Origin: JAZQLP01 sp045629205
Lineage (GTDB): Bacteria; Bacillota; Clostridia; Oscillospirales; UBA644
Direction: 5' to 3'
Length of the DNA stretch: 50,999 bases
NCBI GenBank assembly: GCA_045629205.1
Contig: JAZQQT010000187.1
Span: 1 to 50,999, forward strand
The position numbers and the translations under genes were made by a program. The notes beneath the pieces are model-generated. The model searched no databases. It was not told the origin of the DNA and saw only the letters and a program-made list of their open reading frames with translations. This document shows, in pieces, positions 31,723-40,412 of this stretch; within the stretch, counting starts at the first letter, position 1, and every line of letters begins with the position of its first letter.

Positions 31723-32166
31723 TTATGCCTCCTCTGCTGTTCCGCCCGCTGCCTCAATCTTTGCCTTAGCGGATTCGGAAAACTTTGTAGCCTTTACCGT
31801 GAGCTTTTTTTCGAGCTCGCCTCCGCCGAGGATCTTAACTTCCTTGTCAACATCGTTGATAAGGCCTTCATTATAGAGCTCTTGTGCGGTGATAACAGAA
31901 TCACTGTCAAAGCCGTTTAAATCGCATACATTAACGATCTGATAAACTTTAGCGAAATGAGAGTTATCAAAACCACGCTTAGGCTGTCTTCTTTGTAAAG
32001 GCATCTGGCCGCCTTCAAAACCGGGTCTTACTCCGCCGCCTGAACGTGCTTTCTGACCCTTATGGCCTCTGCCTGCGGTTTTACCGTTACCTGTGCCCGG
32101 GCCTCTGCCCTTTCTCTTGGCAACTTTAACGGAACCTTCGGCAGGGAAAAGATCTGATATTTTCAT
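31723..32166 (-). CDS. rplO: 50S ribosomal protein L15
   Basis: A 147-residue late-assembly protein of the large subunit. It has the Gly/Arg-rich N-terminal extension (KRKGRGPGTGNGKTAGRGHKGQ region, residues 18-40), PLQRRQPKRGF, and a C-terminal GGEL...KLTVKATKFSESAKAKIE domain. Normal length; part of the spc segment. Confidence 0.97.
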   Translation of the reverse strand: MKISDLFPAEGSVKVAKRKGRGPGTGNGKTAGRGHKGQKARSGGGVRPGFEGGQMPLQRRQPKRGFDNSHFAKVYQIVNVCDLNGFDSDSVITAQELYNEGLINDVDKEVKILGGGELEKKLTVKATKFSESAKAKIEAAGGTAEEA

Positions 32167-32178
32167 GCCGATACCTCC

Positions 32179-32373
32179 TTATTCTTCAACCTTGAGCATA
32201 TAGCTGATTAATTTGATTTTTCCCAAAGTAGCTTCATTATTCGGCTGTTCGACTGTCTGGCCGATTTTACGGAGACCGAGAGACTGCGCAGTGGCAATGT
32301 GGCTCTTGTTTCTTCCGATGAGGCTCTTTGTGAGAGTGATTTTAAGGGTATCTGCCGTATATGTCTGTGCCAT
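32179..32373 (-). CDS. rpmD: 50S ribosomal protein L30
   Basis: A 64-residue protein of the short bacterial form. LKITLTKSLIGRNKSHIATAQSLGL marks the start of the fold. Between rpsE and rplO with 12-13 base gaps. Confidence 0.95.
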   Translation of the reverse strand: MAQTYTADTLKITLTKSLIGRNKSHIATAQSLGLRKIGQTVEQPNNEATLGKIKLISYMLKVEE

Positions 32374-32386
32374 TATAATACCCTCC

Positions 32387-32887
32387 TTAACCTATAACTT
32401 CTTCGACGGACTTGCCTCTTACTTCAGCAACCTGCTGTGCATCTCTGAGTGAGAGAAGACCGTTGATTGTAGCTTTTGCAAGATTTTTGGGGTTTCTGGA
32501 ACGAAGAGCTTTTGTTCTTATATCCTTAACACCAGCCATCTCGAGAACGTCTCTGACTGCGCCACCGGCGATAACTCCGGTACCTTCTGCAGCGGGTTTG
32601 AGAACAACAAGGCTTGCGCCGTATTCACAAACTACTTCATGAGGAATCGTTGTTCCTTTAAGTGTAACAGTAACAAGATTCTTTTTTGCATCCTGAACTG
32701 CTTTTGCAACTGCATCGGGAACTTCGGCGGATTTTCCCATACCTACGCCGACTTTGCCGTTTCCATCACCGACAACCATAAGAACCGAGAATTTTCTCTT
32801 ACGGCCGCCTTTAACGGTTTTGGATACGGGGTCGCAGGCGATCATTTTTTCATTCAAGCCCGAATTGGAACTCTGTTTTACATTCAT
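32387..32887 (-). CDS. rpsE: 30S ribosomal protein S5
   Basis: A 166-residue decoding-site protein important for translational accuracy. The double-stranded RNA-binding segment shows VSKTVKGGRKRKFSVLMVVGDGNGKVG and the fold continues GTGVIAGGAVRDVLEMAGVKDI. The spectinomycin-binding loop region around KGGRKR is conserved. Twenty-two bases after rplR. Confidence 0.98.
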   Translation of the reverse strand: MNVKQSSNSGLNEKMIACDPVSKTVKGGRKRKFSVLMVVGDGNGKVGVGMGKSAEVPDAVAKAVQDAKKNLVTVTLKGTTIPHEVVCEYGASLVVLKPAAEGTGVIAGGAVRDVLEMAGVKDIRTKALRSRNPKNLAKATINGLLSLRDAQQVAEVRGKSVEEVIG

Positions 32888-32909
32888 TGAATAATCCTCC
32901 TAACGCGAC

Positions 32910-33272
32910 TCAGAAATTGAGTCCGCCCTCTCTGGCGCCTTCAGCCAAAGCTTGGATTCTGCCGTGATAAAGGTAACCGCCGCGGTCGAAGACCACGTCT
33001 TTAATTCCTTTTTCGAGAGCAAGCTTTGCAATGTCGTTGCCTATCTTTTTTGCAGCTTCTATATTGCCGCCGTATACTTCAGAATATTCTTTGCTGACGG
33101 TGGAAAGGGAAACAAGAGTTACACCTGCTTCGTCGTCGATTATCTGAGCATATATGTTTTTAAGGGATCTGTAAACGCAAAGGCGAGGGCACTCTGCAGT
33201 TCCGGATATTTTACCGCGAACGCGAAGATGACGTTTTACGCGCAATGCATTAGCATCTTTTCTCGTAACCAT
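32910..33272 (-). CDS. rplR: 50S ribosomal protein L18
   Basis: A 120-residue 5S rRNA-binding protein. Basic N-terminus (RVKRHLRVRGKISGTAECPRLCVYRS) and C-terminal FDRGGYLYHGRIQALAEGAREGGL. Normal length. Confidence 0.97.
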   Translation of the reverse strand: MVTRKDANALRVKRHLRVRGKISGTAECPRLCVYRSLKNIYAQIIDDEAGVTLVSLSTVSKEYSEVYGGNIEAAKKIGNDIAKLALEKGIKDVVFDRGGYLYHGRIQALAEGAREGGLNF

Positions 33273-33299
33273 AATAGTTCAATTATCCTCCTACAGGTA

Positions 33300-33845
33300 T
33301 TATTTTTTACCCGTTTTGCCTTCCTTCTGTTTTACAAATTCTCCGGCATAACGGACGCCCTTGCCATGATATGGCTCGGGAGGTCTCTTTCCGCGGATCT
33401 CAGCGGCAATCTGACCTACCATCTGTTTATCGGCTCCTGATACCGTGAAAGTGGTTGCGCTTGTAACATCAAAAGTAATACCTTTGATTTCGGGAATGAT
33501 AACGGGATGAGAATAACCTAATGTTAATTCAAGACCGTTACCGTTTTTTGCTACCTTGTAACCGGTTCCGATGATTTCGAGAGCCTTTGTGAATCCTTTA
33601 GTAACACCGTCTACCATATTGGCAACCAATGTTCTTGTCAGTCCGTGAAGGGCTTTGTGCTCCTGACTGTCGCTGGGACGGACAACCTTGATAACTGCGC
33701 CGTCAACCTCAACAGAAATAGCAGGGTTGAGATTTCTGGAAAGCTCAGCCTTGGGTCCCTTTACGGTGATGATGTGTGCGTCGGCATTGTAATCAACGGT
33801 AACACCGGCGGGTATATTTATAAGTTTTCTACCAATTCTTGACAT
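33300..33845 (-). CDS. rplF: 50S ribosomal protein L6
   Basis: A 181-residue protein at the base of the stalk with two similar domains. MSRIGRKLINIPAGV starts the first; ADKQMVGQIAAEIRGKRPPEPYHGKGVRY lies in the second. It ends with a Lys-rich tail. Confidence 0.98.
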   Translation of the reverse strand: MSRIGRKLINIPAGVTVDYNADAHIITVKGPKAELSRNLNPAISVEVDGAVIKVVRPSDSQEHKALHGLTRTLVANMVDGVTKGFTKALEIIGTGYKVAKNGNGLELTLGYSHPVIIPEIKGITFDVTSATTFTVSGADKQMVGQIAAEIRGKRPPEPYHGKGVRYAGEFVKQKEGKTGKK

Positions 33846-33863
33846 TGATCTTTCCTCCAGTTT

Positions 33864-34262
33864 TTACCAAACGAATGCTAAAACTTCTCCGCCGATCTTT
33901 GCCTTTCTGGCTTCTTTATCGGTCATTACGCCGTTTGATGTGGAAACGATTGCAACACCAAGTCCGTTCATGACTTTGGGCATGTCTTCATATCCGACGT
34001 AAACGCGGAGGCCGGGCTTGGAAATACGCTGAACGCCGCGGATAGCCTGAGTCTTGCCGGCGCCGTATTTAAGAGCCACTTTGATTGTTCCCTGTTTCTC
34101 GTCGTCGATTACTTCATAAGATTTGATGTAACCTTCGTCGGCAAGGATGCGAGCGATTTCCTTTTTCATGTTGGAAGCGGGAATCTCTACGCTTTCATGT
34201 TTAGCGGAACTTGCGTTACGAATTCTGGTAAGCATATCCGCAATGGGGTCTGTAATCTGCAT
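33864..34262 (-). CDS. rpsH: 30S ribosomal protein S8
   Basis: A 132-residue central-domain 16S rRNA-binding protein, known in E. coli as the autoregulator of the spc operon. DPIADMLTRIRNASSAKHESVEIPAS near the start and the C-terminal STSNGVMTDKEARKAKIGGEVLAFVW are characteristic. Confidence 0.98.
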   Translation of the reverse strand: MQITDPIADMLTRIRNASSAKHESVEIPASNMKKEIARILADEGYIKSYEVIDDEKQGTIKVALKYGAGKTQAIRGVQRISKPGLRVYVGYEDMPKVMNGLGVAIVSTSNGVMTDKEARKAKIGGEVLAFVW

Positions 34263-34283
34263 TTTCGCTACCTCCTGTCCTTA

Positions 34284-34469
34284 TTACCAGCTGGCTTTCT
34301 TTACGCGGGGAATCTGGCCGTGGTAAGCAGGGTCTCTGAAGCAAATAGGGCAGATGCCGAATTTTCTGAGGTAAGCATGAGGTCTTCCGCAAATTTTGCA
34401 TCTGTTATATGCTCTCGTAGAGAATTTTGCGGGTGCCTGCTGTTTTAACTTTAATGATAATTTAGCCAT
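34284..34469 (-). CDS. rpsN: 30S ribosomal protein S14, type Z (zinc)
   Basis: A 61-residue short S14 with four cysteines (CKIC near residue 24 and CPIC near 40), which bind zinc, and FRDPAYHGQIPRVKKASW at the end. This type is usual in Gram-positive bacteria. The 14-residue-spaced pair is intact. Confidence 0.97.
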   Translation of the reverse strand: MAKLSLKLKQQAPAKFSTRAYNRCKICGRPHAYLRKFGICPICFRDPAYHGQIPRVKKASW

Positions 34470-34483
34470 TTGCTTATCCTCCC

Positions 34484-35023
34484 TTACTTACTAAACGGTG
34501 CGCCCATCAGAGTGAGAAGTTCTTTTGCTTCTTCGTCTGTTGTGGCGGTTGTAACGAACATAATATCCATTCCGCGAACCTTGTCGATCTTATCGAATTC
34601 GATTTCGGGGAATATCAACTGCTCTTTGATACCGAAGGAATAATTTCCTCTGCCGTCGAAAGCATTGGGGTTAATTCCGCGGAAGTCACGGACACGGGGA
34701 AGAGCTACGTTGAAAAGACGATCAACGAATTCGTACATTCTTTCGCCTCTGAGCGTAACTTTTACGCCGATGGGCATTCCCTTACGAAGTTTGAAGTTTG
34801 CAACTGCTTTGTGAGATTTGCAAACCGTTGCCTTCTGACCTGTAATGGTTGTAATGTCGTTTACTACGGAATCGATAACTTTTGTGTTATCTTTTGCATC
34901 TCCGCATGCAACGTTTACAACGATTTTATCAAGTTTAGGAATCTGCATCGAGCTTTTGTAGTTGAATTTCTTCATCAACGCAGGAGCGATTTCTTTTACA
35001 TATAAATCTTTAATTGTAGACAT
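34484..35023 (-). CDS. rplE: 50S ribosomal protein L5
   Basis: A 179-residue 5S rRNA-binding protein that contacts the P-site tRNA and S13. Conserved IPKLDKIVVNVACGDAKDNTKV, LRKGMPIGVKVTLRGERMYEFVDRL and DKVRGMDIMFVTTATTDEEAKELL. Confidence 0.98.
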   Translation of the reverse strand: MSTIKDLYVKEIAPALMKKFNYKSSMQIPKLDKIVVNVACGDAKDNTKVIDSVVNDITTITGQKATVCKSHKAVANFKLRKGMPIGVKVTLRGERMYEFVDRLFNVALPRVRDFRGINPNAFDGRGNYSFGIKEQLIFPEIEFDKIDKVRGMDIMFVTTATTDEEAKELLTLMGAPFSK

Positions 35024-35040
35024 ATTCTCTTACTCCTCCG

Positions 35041-35355
35041 TTAAAATGTAGCCTTGCATTTTTTGCAAACTCTGACCTTTTTGCCGTCTTCCACTGTGTG
35101 GCCGACTCTGGTAGGTTTGCCGCATTTGGGACAAACAACCATAACCTTGGAAACTCTTACGGGTCCTTCGGTCTTGATTATTCCGCCCTGCTGCTGAGCG
35201 TTTCTGGGTTTAACATGCTTGGAAACCATATGAACGCCTTCAATGATAACCTGTCCTTCGGAGGGTGAAACTTCGATGACTTTACCTTTACTGCCTTTGC
35301 TGACGCCGGAAATAACCATTACGTTATCTCCTTTTTTGATGTTCATCTTGCTCAT
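35041..35355 (-). CDS. rplX: 50S ribosomal protein L24
   Basis: A 104-residue assembly initiator with a KOW motif (IKKGDNVMVISGVSKGSKGKVIE). Two CxxC pairs toward the C-terminus (CPKC near residue 75, CKKC near 97) suggest zinc binding. Confidence 0.98.
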   Translation of the reverse strand: MSKMNIKKGDNVMVISGVSKGSKGKVIEVSPSEGQVIIEGVHMVSKHVKPRNAQQQGGIIKTEGPVRVSKVMVVCPKCGKPTRVGHTVEDGKKVRVCKKCKATF

Positions 35356-35370
35356 TTCGGTCTCCTCCTC

Positions 35371-35739
35371 TTACAGTACTTCGGGAGCGAGTGAAAGAAT
35401 CTTTGTGTATTCTTTTTCTCTGAGCTCTCTTGCTACGGGCCCGAAAATACGGGTGCCCTTGGGGTTTTTATCTTCGCCGATGATAACGGCTGCGTTTTCA
35501 TCAAAATGAATGTAGGAACCGTCTGCACGTCTGCAGCCTTTAACGCTGCGAACGATAACTGCTTTAACGACATCACCTTTTTTGACGACTCCGCCGGGAG
35601 TAGCTTTTTTAACAGCTCCCACGATTACATCGCCGATATTGGCAAATTTTCTGCCTGTGCCGCCCAAAACGCGGATGCACATAATTTCTTTTGCACCGGT
35701 ATTGTCGGCTATCTGAAGTAAACTCTGCTGTTGAATCAT
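35371..35739 (-). CDS. rplN: 50S ribosomal protein L14
   Basis: A 122-residue protein at the 30S interface. MIQQQSLLQIADNTGAKEIMCIRVLGG at the start and the FGPVARELREKEYTKILSLAPEVL end are fully conserved in pattern. Confidence 0.98.
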   Translation of the reverse strand: MIQQQSLLQIADNTGAKEIMCIRVLGGTGRKFANIGDVIVGAVKKATPGGVVKKGDVVKAVIVRSVKGCRRADGSYIHFDENAAVIIGEDKNPKGTRIFGPVARELREKEYTKILSLAPEVL

Positions 35740-35756
35740 ATCGATACTCCTTCTGA

Positions 35757-36011
35757 TTATTTAGCTTTCTCGATAATCTCAACCACACGCCATCTCTTTT
35801 CTTTTGAAAGAGGTCTGGTTTCCATTATCTTTACTTTGTCGCCGATACCGCACTGATTCTCTTCATCGTGAGCTTTCAGTTTTGCAGTTCTTTTGATAAC
35901 TTTTTTATAAACCGGATGCTTAACATTTTCAAACAATGCAACGACGACGGTTTTATCCATTTTATCGGAAACTACGGTTCCAACTCTTGTTTTTCTAAGT
36001 GCTCTCTCCAT
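35757..36011 (-). CDS. rpsQ: 30S ribosomal protein S17
   Basis: An 84-residue OB-fold 16S rRNA-binding protein. KTRVGTVVSDKMDKTVVVALF and ETRPLSKEKRWRVVEIIEKAK are recognisable. Confidence 0.97.
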   Translation of the reverse strand: MERALRKTRVGTVVSDKMDKTVVVALFENVKHPVYKKVIKRTAKLKAHDEENQCGIGDKVKIMETRPLSKEKRWRVVEIIEKAK

Positions 36012-36025
36012 TATGTTTCCTCCTC

Positions 36026-36220
36026 TTAAGCATTAAGCTCTTTCTCACGGATTACCGTTTTGACTCTTGCGATGTCTTTTCTGACCGCTGCAAGTCTAAG
36101 CGGGTTGTCAAGCTGGTTTGTAGCATGTTGGAAACGAAGGTTGAACATTTCCTGTTTGAGATCCTTGAGTTTATTCTCAAGCTCTGCAGAAGACAATGCT
36201 CTTAATTCGGTAATTTTCAT
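36026..36220 (-). CDS. rpmC: 50S ribosomal protein L29
   Basis: A 64-residue two-helix protein near the exit tunnel that contacts trigger factor and SRP. LKQEMFNLRFQHATNQLDNPLRL is the signature. Its ATG overlaps the rplP stop by one base (TAATG), so translation is coupled. Confidence 0.97.
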   Translation of the reverse strand: MKITELRALSSAELENKLKDLKQEMFNLRFQHATNQLDNPLRLAAVRKDIARVKTVIREKELNA

Positions 36221-36675
36221 TATTCGTTACCTCCGTCTTCTTCGGCTGCCGCTTCTTCGGCAACAGCTGTTTCTTTTGCGATGAATTTGCATTTAATGGG
36301 AAGTTTGTATGATGCAAGACGCATAGCTTCTTTTGCAACATCAGCAGGTATACCGGCCATTTCAAACATAATACGACCCGGTTTTACAACTGCTACCCAA
36401 TATTCGGGAGAACCTTTACCGGAACCCATACGGGTTTCAGCAGGTTTTTCGGTGATCGGCTTGTCGGGGAAGATTTTAATCCAGACTTTACCGCCTCTTT
36501 TGGTATAACGTGTCATTGCGATACGGGCTGCTTCGATCTGACGGGCTGTAATCCATGCAGGTTCGAGAGCTACGAGACCGTATTCGCCGCTTGACAGAGT
36601 ATTGCCTCTGGAAGCTTTACCGGTCAGTCTTCCGCGTTGAACACGTCTATATTTTACTCTTTTTGGCTGAAGCAT
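36220..36675 (-). CDS. rplP: 50S ribosomal protein L16
   Basis: A 151-residue A-site protein. MLQPKRVKYRRVQRGRLTGKA at the N-terminus and the RMGSGKGSPEYWVAVVKPGRIMFE block are typical. A Glu/Ala-rich tail extends beyond the usual end. The start lies 29 bases inside rpsC, so translation is probably coupled. Confidence 0.98.
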   Translation of the reverse strand: MLQPKRVKYRRVQRGRLTGKASRGNTLSSGEYGLVALEPAWITARQIEAARIAMTRYTKRGGKVWIKIFPDKPITEKPAETRMGSGKGSPEYWVAVVKPGRIMFEMAGIPADVAKEAMRLASYKLPIKCKFIAKETAVAEEAAAEEDGGNE

Positions 36676-37342
36676 GACGGCTTTCCTCCCTTGCTGTAAA
36701 ATTCTTACCTGAAGAAAGAACTTCGCCTTTGTAAATCCAAACTTTTACGCCGATTTTACCGTAAGTGGTATTTGCTTCGGTAAATCCGTAATCGATATCG
36801 GCTCTGAGAGTCTGAAGAGGTATTGTTCCTTCATGGTAATGTTCGATTCTTGCGATTTCGGCACCGCCGAGACGACCTGAGACGCAGACTTTAATTCCTT
36901 TAACGCCGGTTTTCATGGTTCTTTCGATAGCCATTCTTGTAGCGCGTCTGAAGGAAACTCTCTTTTCGAGGTCTGAAGCTATTCTCTGTGCAACGAGAAC
37001 GGCGTTCTGGTCGGGTCTTCTCTCTTCGAGAATCGTAATATAAATCGGTTTGCCTACATATTTTGAAACATCATTTCTGAGTTTTTCGATTTCGGCACCG
37101 TTTTTACCCATAATCTGAGCGGGTCTTGCGCAACGAAGGAAGAGTCTGATCTTATCGTTGTTGTCACGTTCGATCTCTATACGAGCGAGCTGTGCACCTG
37201 CAAGGCGCTTGGTTACGAATTTTCTGATGTTGTAGTCTTCAACGAGAGTATCGCCGAATTTTTCGTCGCGGGCGTACCATCTGGAATCCCAGTTACGAAT
37301 AATACCCACTCTAAGACCGTGCGGATTAACTTTCTGTCCCAT
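36647..37342 (-). CDS. rpsC: 30S ribosomal protein S3
   Basis: A 231-residue mRNA-entry protein of the small subunit. KH domain with IMGKNGAEIEKLRNDVSKYVGKP, followed by RRATRMAIERTMKTGVKGIKV and LRADIDYGFTEANTTYGKIGVKVWIYKGE. It ends with TAG, showing that TAG is a normal stop in this genome. The 3' end overlaps rplP by 29 bases. Confidence 0.98.
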   Translation of the reverse strand: MGQKVNPHGLRVGIIRNWDSRWYARDEKFGDTLVEDYNIRKFVTKRLAGAQLARIEIERDNNDKIRLFLRCARPAQIMGKNGAEIEKLRNDVSKYVGKPIYITILEERRPDQNAVLVAQRIASDLEKRVSFRRATRMAIERTMKTGVKGIKVCVSGRLGGAEIARIEHYHEGTIPLQTLRADIDYGFTEANTTYGKIGVKVWIYKGEVLSSGKNFTAREESRHASAKKSKI

Positions 37343-37354
37343 TATCGTACCCCC

Positions 37355-37690
37355 TTATTCTTTCTCTGCAAGGATCATCGTAACATTGGATGATCTCTTG
37401 AGCATGATGTCGGCGCTGCCTCTTGCTCTGGGAACCATTCTCTTCATTGTGAGAGAAGGTCCGACATAGCATTCTTTTACATAAAGCTTCGAAACGTCCA
37501 TTCCGAAATTATGCTCCGCATTGGCAGCAGCGGATTTAACAAGTTTGTAAAGAGGCATGCTTGCAGCTTTCGGTGTGTTCTGCAAAATAGCCAGTGCAGT
37601 ACCCAAATCCTTCTTCCGGATAAGGTCAAGAACAACCTTAACCTTTCTGGGAGTGATGCGGATGCCTCTGAGATATGCTTTTGATTCCAT
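37355..37690 (-). CDS. rplV: 50S ribosomal protein L22
   Basis: A 111-residue protein whose loop lines the exit tunnel. KAYLRGIRITPRKVKVVLDLIRKKDLG and the MKRMVPRARGSADIMLKRSSNVTMIL tunnel-loop region are conserved. Confidence 0.97.
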   Translation of the reverse strand: MESKAYLRGIRITPRKVKVVLDLIRKKDLGTALAILQNTPKAASMPLYKLVKSAAANAEHNFGMDVSKLYVKECYVGPSLTMKRMVPRARGSADIMLKRSSNVTMILAEKE

Positions 37691-37711
37691 TTTCTTTCAG
37701 CCTCCTACTTA

Positions 37712-37993
37712 TCAGGATCCGGTATTGGATGTTTTTGAACCGGAGTGGCCTTTAAAAGTTCTGGTGGGAGCGAACTCACCTAACTTATGACCGACCATAT
37801 CTTCGGTAACATATACTGGAACATGACGTTTACCATCGTGAACGGCGAATGTATGTCCGACGAATTCAGGGAATATTGTTGAAGAGCGCGACCAGGTTTT
37901 GATAACGATTTTCTCGCCGGAAGCGTTCATAGCGGCAACCTTTTTGTAAAGAGATTCTTCTACATAAGGTCCTTTTTTAATACTTCTACTCAT
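37712..37993 (-). CDS. rpsS: 30S ribosomal protein S19
   Basis: A 93-residue head protein that binds 16S rRNA with S13. MSRSIKKGPYVEESLYKKV at the start and VGHKLGEFAPTRTFKGHS toward the end are diagnostic. Confidence 0.97.
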   Translation of the reverse strand: MSRSIKKGPYVEESLYKKVAAMNASGEKIVIKTWSRSSTIFPEFVGHTFAVHDGKRHVPVYVTEDMVGHKLGEFAPTRTFKGHSGSKTSNTGS

Positions 37994-38008
37994 ATCAGTC
38001 GCACCTCC

Positions 38009-38842
38009 TTATTTACTGTTTCTGCGTTTAACGATAAATTTGTTGGTTCTGTTCTTCTTCTTGCGGGTCTTATATCCGAGAGCGGGTTTGCCCCAAGGAG
38101 TTACAGGACCGGGACGTCCGATAGGAGACTTACCTTCACCACCACCGTGAGGGTGATCGTTCGGGTTCATAACGGAACCTCTTACGGTAGGTCTGATACC
38201 CATGTGACGTTTTCTTCCGGCTTTACCGATTTTGATGTTTTCATAATCGATATTACCAACGTTTCCGATAACGGCTCTGCAGTTGAGACTTACCATACGA
38301 ACTTCGCCGGAAGGAAGTCTGATCTGAGCATATCCGTTTTCTTTTGCCATCAACTGAGCTGCAGCACCTGCGGACCGGGCGATCTGAGCGCCTTTGCCGG
38401 GGTTGATTTCGATATTGTGAATAACAGTACCGACGGGAATGTTTTCGAGGGGGAGACAGTTACCGATTTTGATATCGGAGCCTGCGCCTGCTTCAAGGAC
38501 ATCGCCTACAGAGAGTTTTTCGGGAGCGATAATATATTTCTTTTCACCGTCCGGATACTGAACAAGAGCAATATTGGCGCTTCTGTTGGGGTCGTATTCG
38601 ATGGTCATAACTGTTGCGTCTGCATCGATACGGTTACGTTTGAAATCTACGATTCTGTATTTTCTTCTGTTTCCGCCGCCTTTATGACGAACTGTTATTT
38701 TACCGTAGCTGTTACGGCCGGAATGTTTTTTAAGTGAAGAAAGAAGTGATTTTTCGGGGGTTTTGCTTGTAATCTCTTCAAATGCCGAGACCGACATGCC
38801 TCTTCTGCCCGGAGTGGTCGGTTTATAATTTTTAATAGCCAT
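38009..38842 (-). CDS. rplB: 50S ribosomal protein L2
   Basis: A 277-residue protein essential for peptidyl transferase assembly and subunit joining. RHKGGGNRRKYRIVDFKRN, SAGAAAQLMAKENGYAQIRLPSGE, and VRGSVMNPNDHPHGGGEGKSPIGR with the catalytically important His region near residue 229. Confidence 0.99.
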   Translation of the reverse strand: MAIKNYKPTTPGRRGMSVSAFEEITSKTPEKSLLSSLKKHSGRNSYGKITVRHKGGGNRRKYRIVDFKRNRIDADATVMTIEYDPNRSANIALVQYPDGEKKYIIAPEKLSVGDVLEAGAGSDIKIGNCLPLENIPVGTVIHNIEINPGKGAQIARSAGAAAQLMAKENGYAQIRLPSGEVRMVSLNCRAVIGNVGNIDYENIKIGKAGRKRHMGIRPTVRGSVMNPNDHPHGGGEGKSPIGRPGPVTPWGKPALGYKTRKKKNRTNKFIVKRRNSK

Positions 38843-38854
38843 AGTCGCACTCCT

Positions 38855-39151
38855 TTACATTAAGTTGTCGAAGAATTCAATTGTCTTGGAGTCGGATGTA
38901 ATGGAAACGATCGCTTTTTTATAGGAAGCGGTTTTGCCGGGTTTGTATCTGACTCTTTTGGTTTTGCCGTCGTAATTCATTATATTGACAGCGGCTACCT
39001 TGACTTTGAAAAGTTCTTCTACTGCGTTTGTGATTTCGATTTTATTGGAATCTTTTGCTACGATGAAGGTGTATTTACGTTCGTTACGGATAAGATCCAT
39101 ACTACGTTCGGTAATTACAGGCTCCAAAATAATATCCTGAGCGAATTTCAT
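38855..39151 (-). CDS. rplW: 50S ribosomal protein L23
   Basis: A 98-residue exit-site protein and trigger-factor dock. The ORF opens at a TTG, but ATG 39151 is preferred: it overlaps the rplD stop by one base (TGATG) and GAGG lies 10 bases before it. EPVITERSMDLIRNERKYTFIVAKDSNK is typical of the family. Confidence 0.96.
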   Translation of the reverse strand: MKFAQDIILEPVITERSMDLIRNERKYTFIVAKDSNKIEITNAVEELFKVKVAAVNIMNYDGKTKRVRYKPGKTASYKKAIVSITSDSKTIEFFDNLM

Positions 39152-39771
39152 CAGCAATATACCTCCTCAATCTTCTCAACGGCCGATTTAGTAACGATGA
39201 ACTTGTCATTGTTAATAATGTCGTAAACGTTAAGAGTGTTTACATAGAGGGTTTTAACGGTCGGAATGTTTCTTGCGCTCTGAACAACGTTTTTATCGGG
39301 ACCGGCAAGAACTACGAGAGCCTTTTCGGAAACGTTAAGAGCATTAAGAACGTTAACCATCTGTTTTGTTTTGATCTGTTCAAAAGAAAGAGTATCGAGA
39401 ACTATCATATTGCCTTCTGCAACTTTTGCGGAGAAAGCCGATTTGAATGCCTGTCTCTTTGCTTTTTTGGTCATTGAATATCTGTAACTGCGGGGATGAG
39501 GTCCGAACACGATACCACCGTGTACCCATTGTGGCGCACGACGAGATCCTTGTCTGGCTGAGCCCCTGCCCTTCTGCGGAAACGGTTTTCTTCCGCCACC
39601 TCTTACCATTGTGCGGGTAAGGGTATTGGATGTGCCCTGTCTCTGATTTGCAAGATAATTCTTTACTGCTTCGTGAAGAAGAGCAACGTTGACATCAACG
39701 CCGAAGATGTCGTCTTTTAATTCCATCTTACCGGTTTCCTGGCCGGCCATGTTGAATACTTTAACTTCCAT
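39151..39771 (-). CDS. rplD: 50S ribosomal protein L4
   Basis: A 206-residue tunnel protein. RTMVRGGGRKPFPQKGRGSARQGSRRAPQWVHGGIVFGP is the conserved extended loop near residues 53-92 (pattern cited for recognition). L4 is the classical autoregulator of S10 operons in enterobacteria; whether it acts here on the long leader before rpsJ is unknown. Confidence 0.98.
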   Translation of the reverse strand: MEVKVFNMAGQETGKMELKDDIFGVDVNVALLHEAVKNYLANQRQGTSNTLTRTMVRGGGRKPFPQKGRGSARQGSRRAPQWVHGGIVFGPHPRSYRYSMTKKAKRQAFKSAFSAKVAEGNMIVLDTLSFEQIKTKQMVNVLNALNVSEKALVVLAGPDKNVVQSARNIPTVKTLYVNTLNVYDIINNDKFIVTKSAVEKIEEVYC

Positions 39772-39785
39772 GTTTCTCTTCCTCC

Positions 39786-40412
39786 TTATTTAGATTTAAC
39801 GGCTGTTCTGACAACGATCAAGCCGCCGTTAGGACCGGGGATAGCGCCTTTGATGGCAATCAGATTATTTTCTACGTCAACTTTAACAATGTCGAGGTTC
39901 TGAATCGTAACCTGTTCGCTGCCCATATGACCCGGCATTCCCTTACCTTTCATAACTCTGGAAGGATCGGTGTTAGCGCCCATTGAACCCTGATGTCTGT
40001 GATATCCGGAACCGTGAGCTTTAGGTCCGATATGGAAGCCGTGACGTTTGATGGCGCCCTGGTATCCTTTACCTTTTGAAATACCCGTTACGTCGACTTT
40101 GTCGCCGGCAGCAAAGGTATCAGCTTTAATAATATCGCCTACATTGAGAGCAGAATCAAGATCGAACTCTCTGAGGACTTTTTTATAACCTACGTTAGCC
40201 TTGTTGTAGTGGCCTTTTAAGGGTTTGGTTACAAGTTTTTCCCTTACGTCGTCGAAACCGAGCTGAACAGCTTCGTATCCGTCGTTGTCAACCGTTTTTT
40301 TCTGAGTTACAACACAGGGACCGGCTTCGAGCACTGTTACAGGCACAAGTTTGCCTGCTTCGGTGAAAAGTTGTGTCATTCCGACTTTTCTTCCGATAAT
40401 TCCTTTTTCCAT
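39786..40412 (-). CDS. rplC: 50S ribosomal protein L3
   Basis: A 208-residue early-assembly protein. MEKGIIGRKVGMTQLF at the start and HGSGYHRHQGSMGANTDPSRVMKGKGMPGHMG carrying the loop that reaches the peptidyl transferase centre. Preceded by a 187-base structured gap after rpsJ and a strong AAAGGAG. Confidence 0.98.
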   Translation of the reverse strand: MEKGIIGRKVGMTQLFTEAGKLVPVTVLEAGPCVVTQKKTVDNDGYEAVQLGFDDVREKLVTKPLKGHYNKANVGYKKVLREFDLDSALNVGDIIKADTFAAGDKVDVTGISKGKGYQGAIKRHGFHIGPKAHGSGYHRHQGSMGANTDPSRVMKGKGMPGHMGSEQVTIQNLDIVKVDVENNLIAIKGAIPGPNGGLIVVRTAVKSK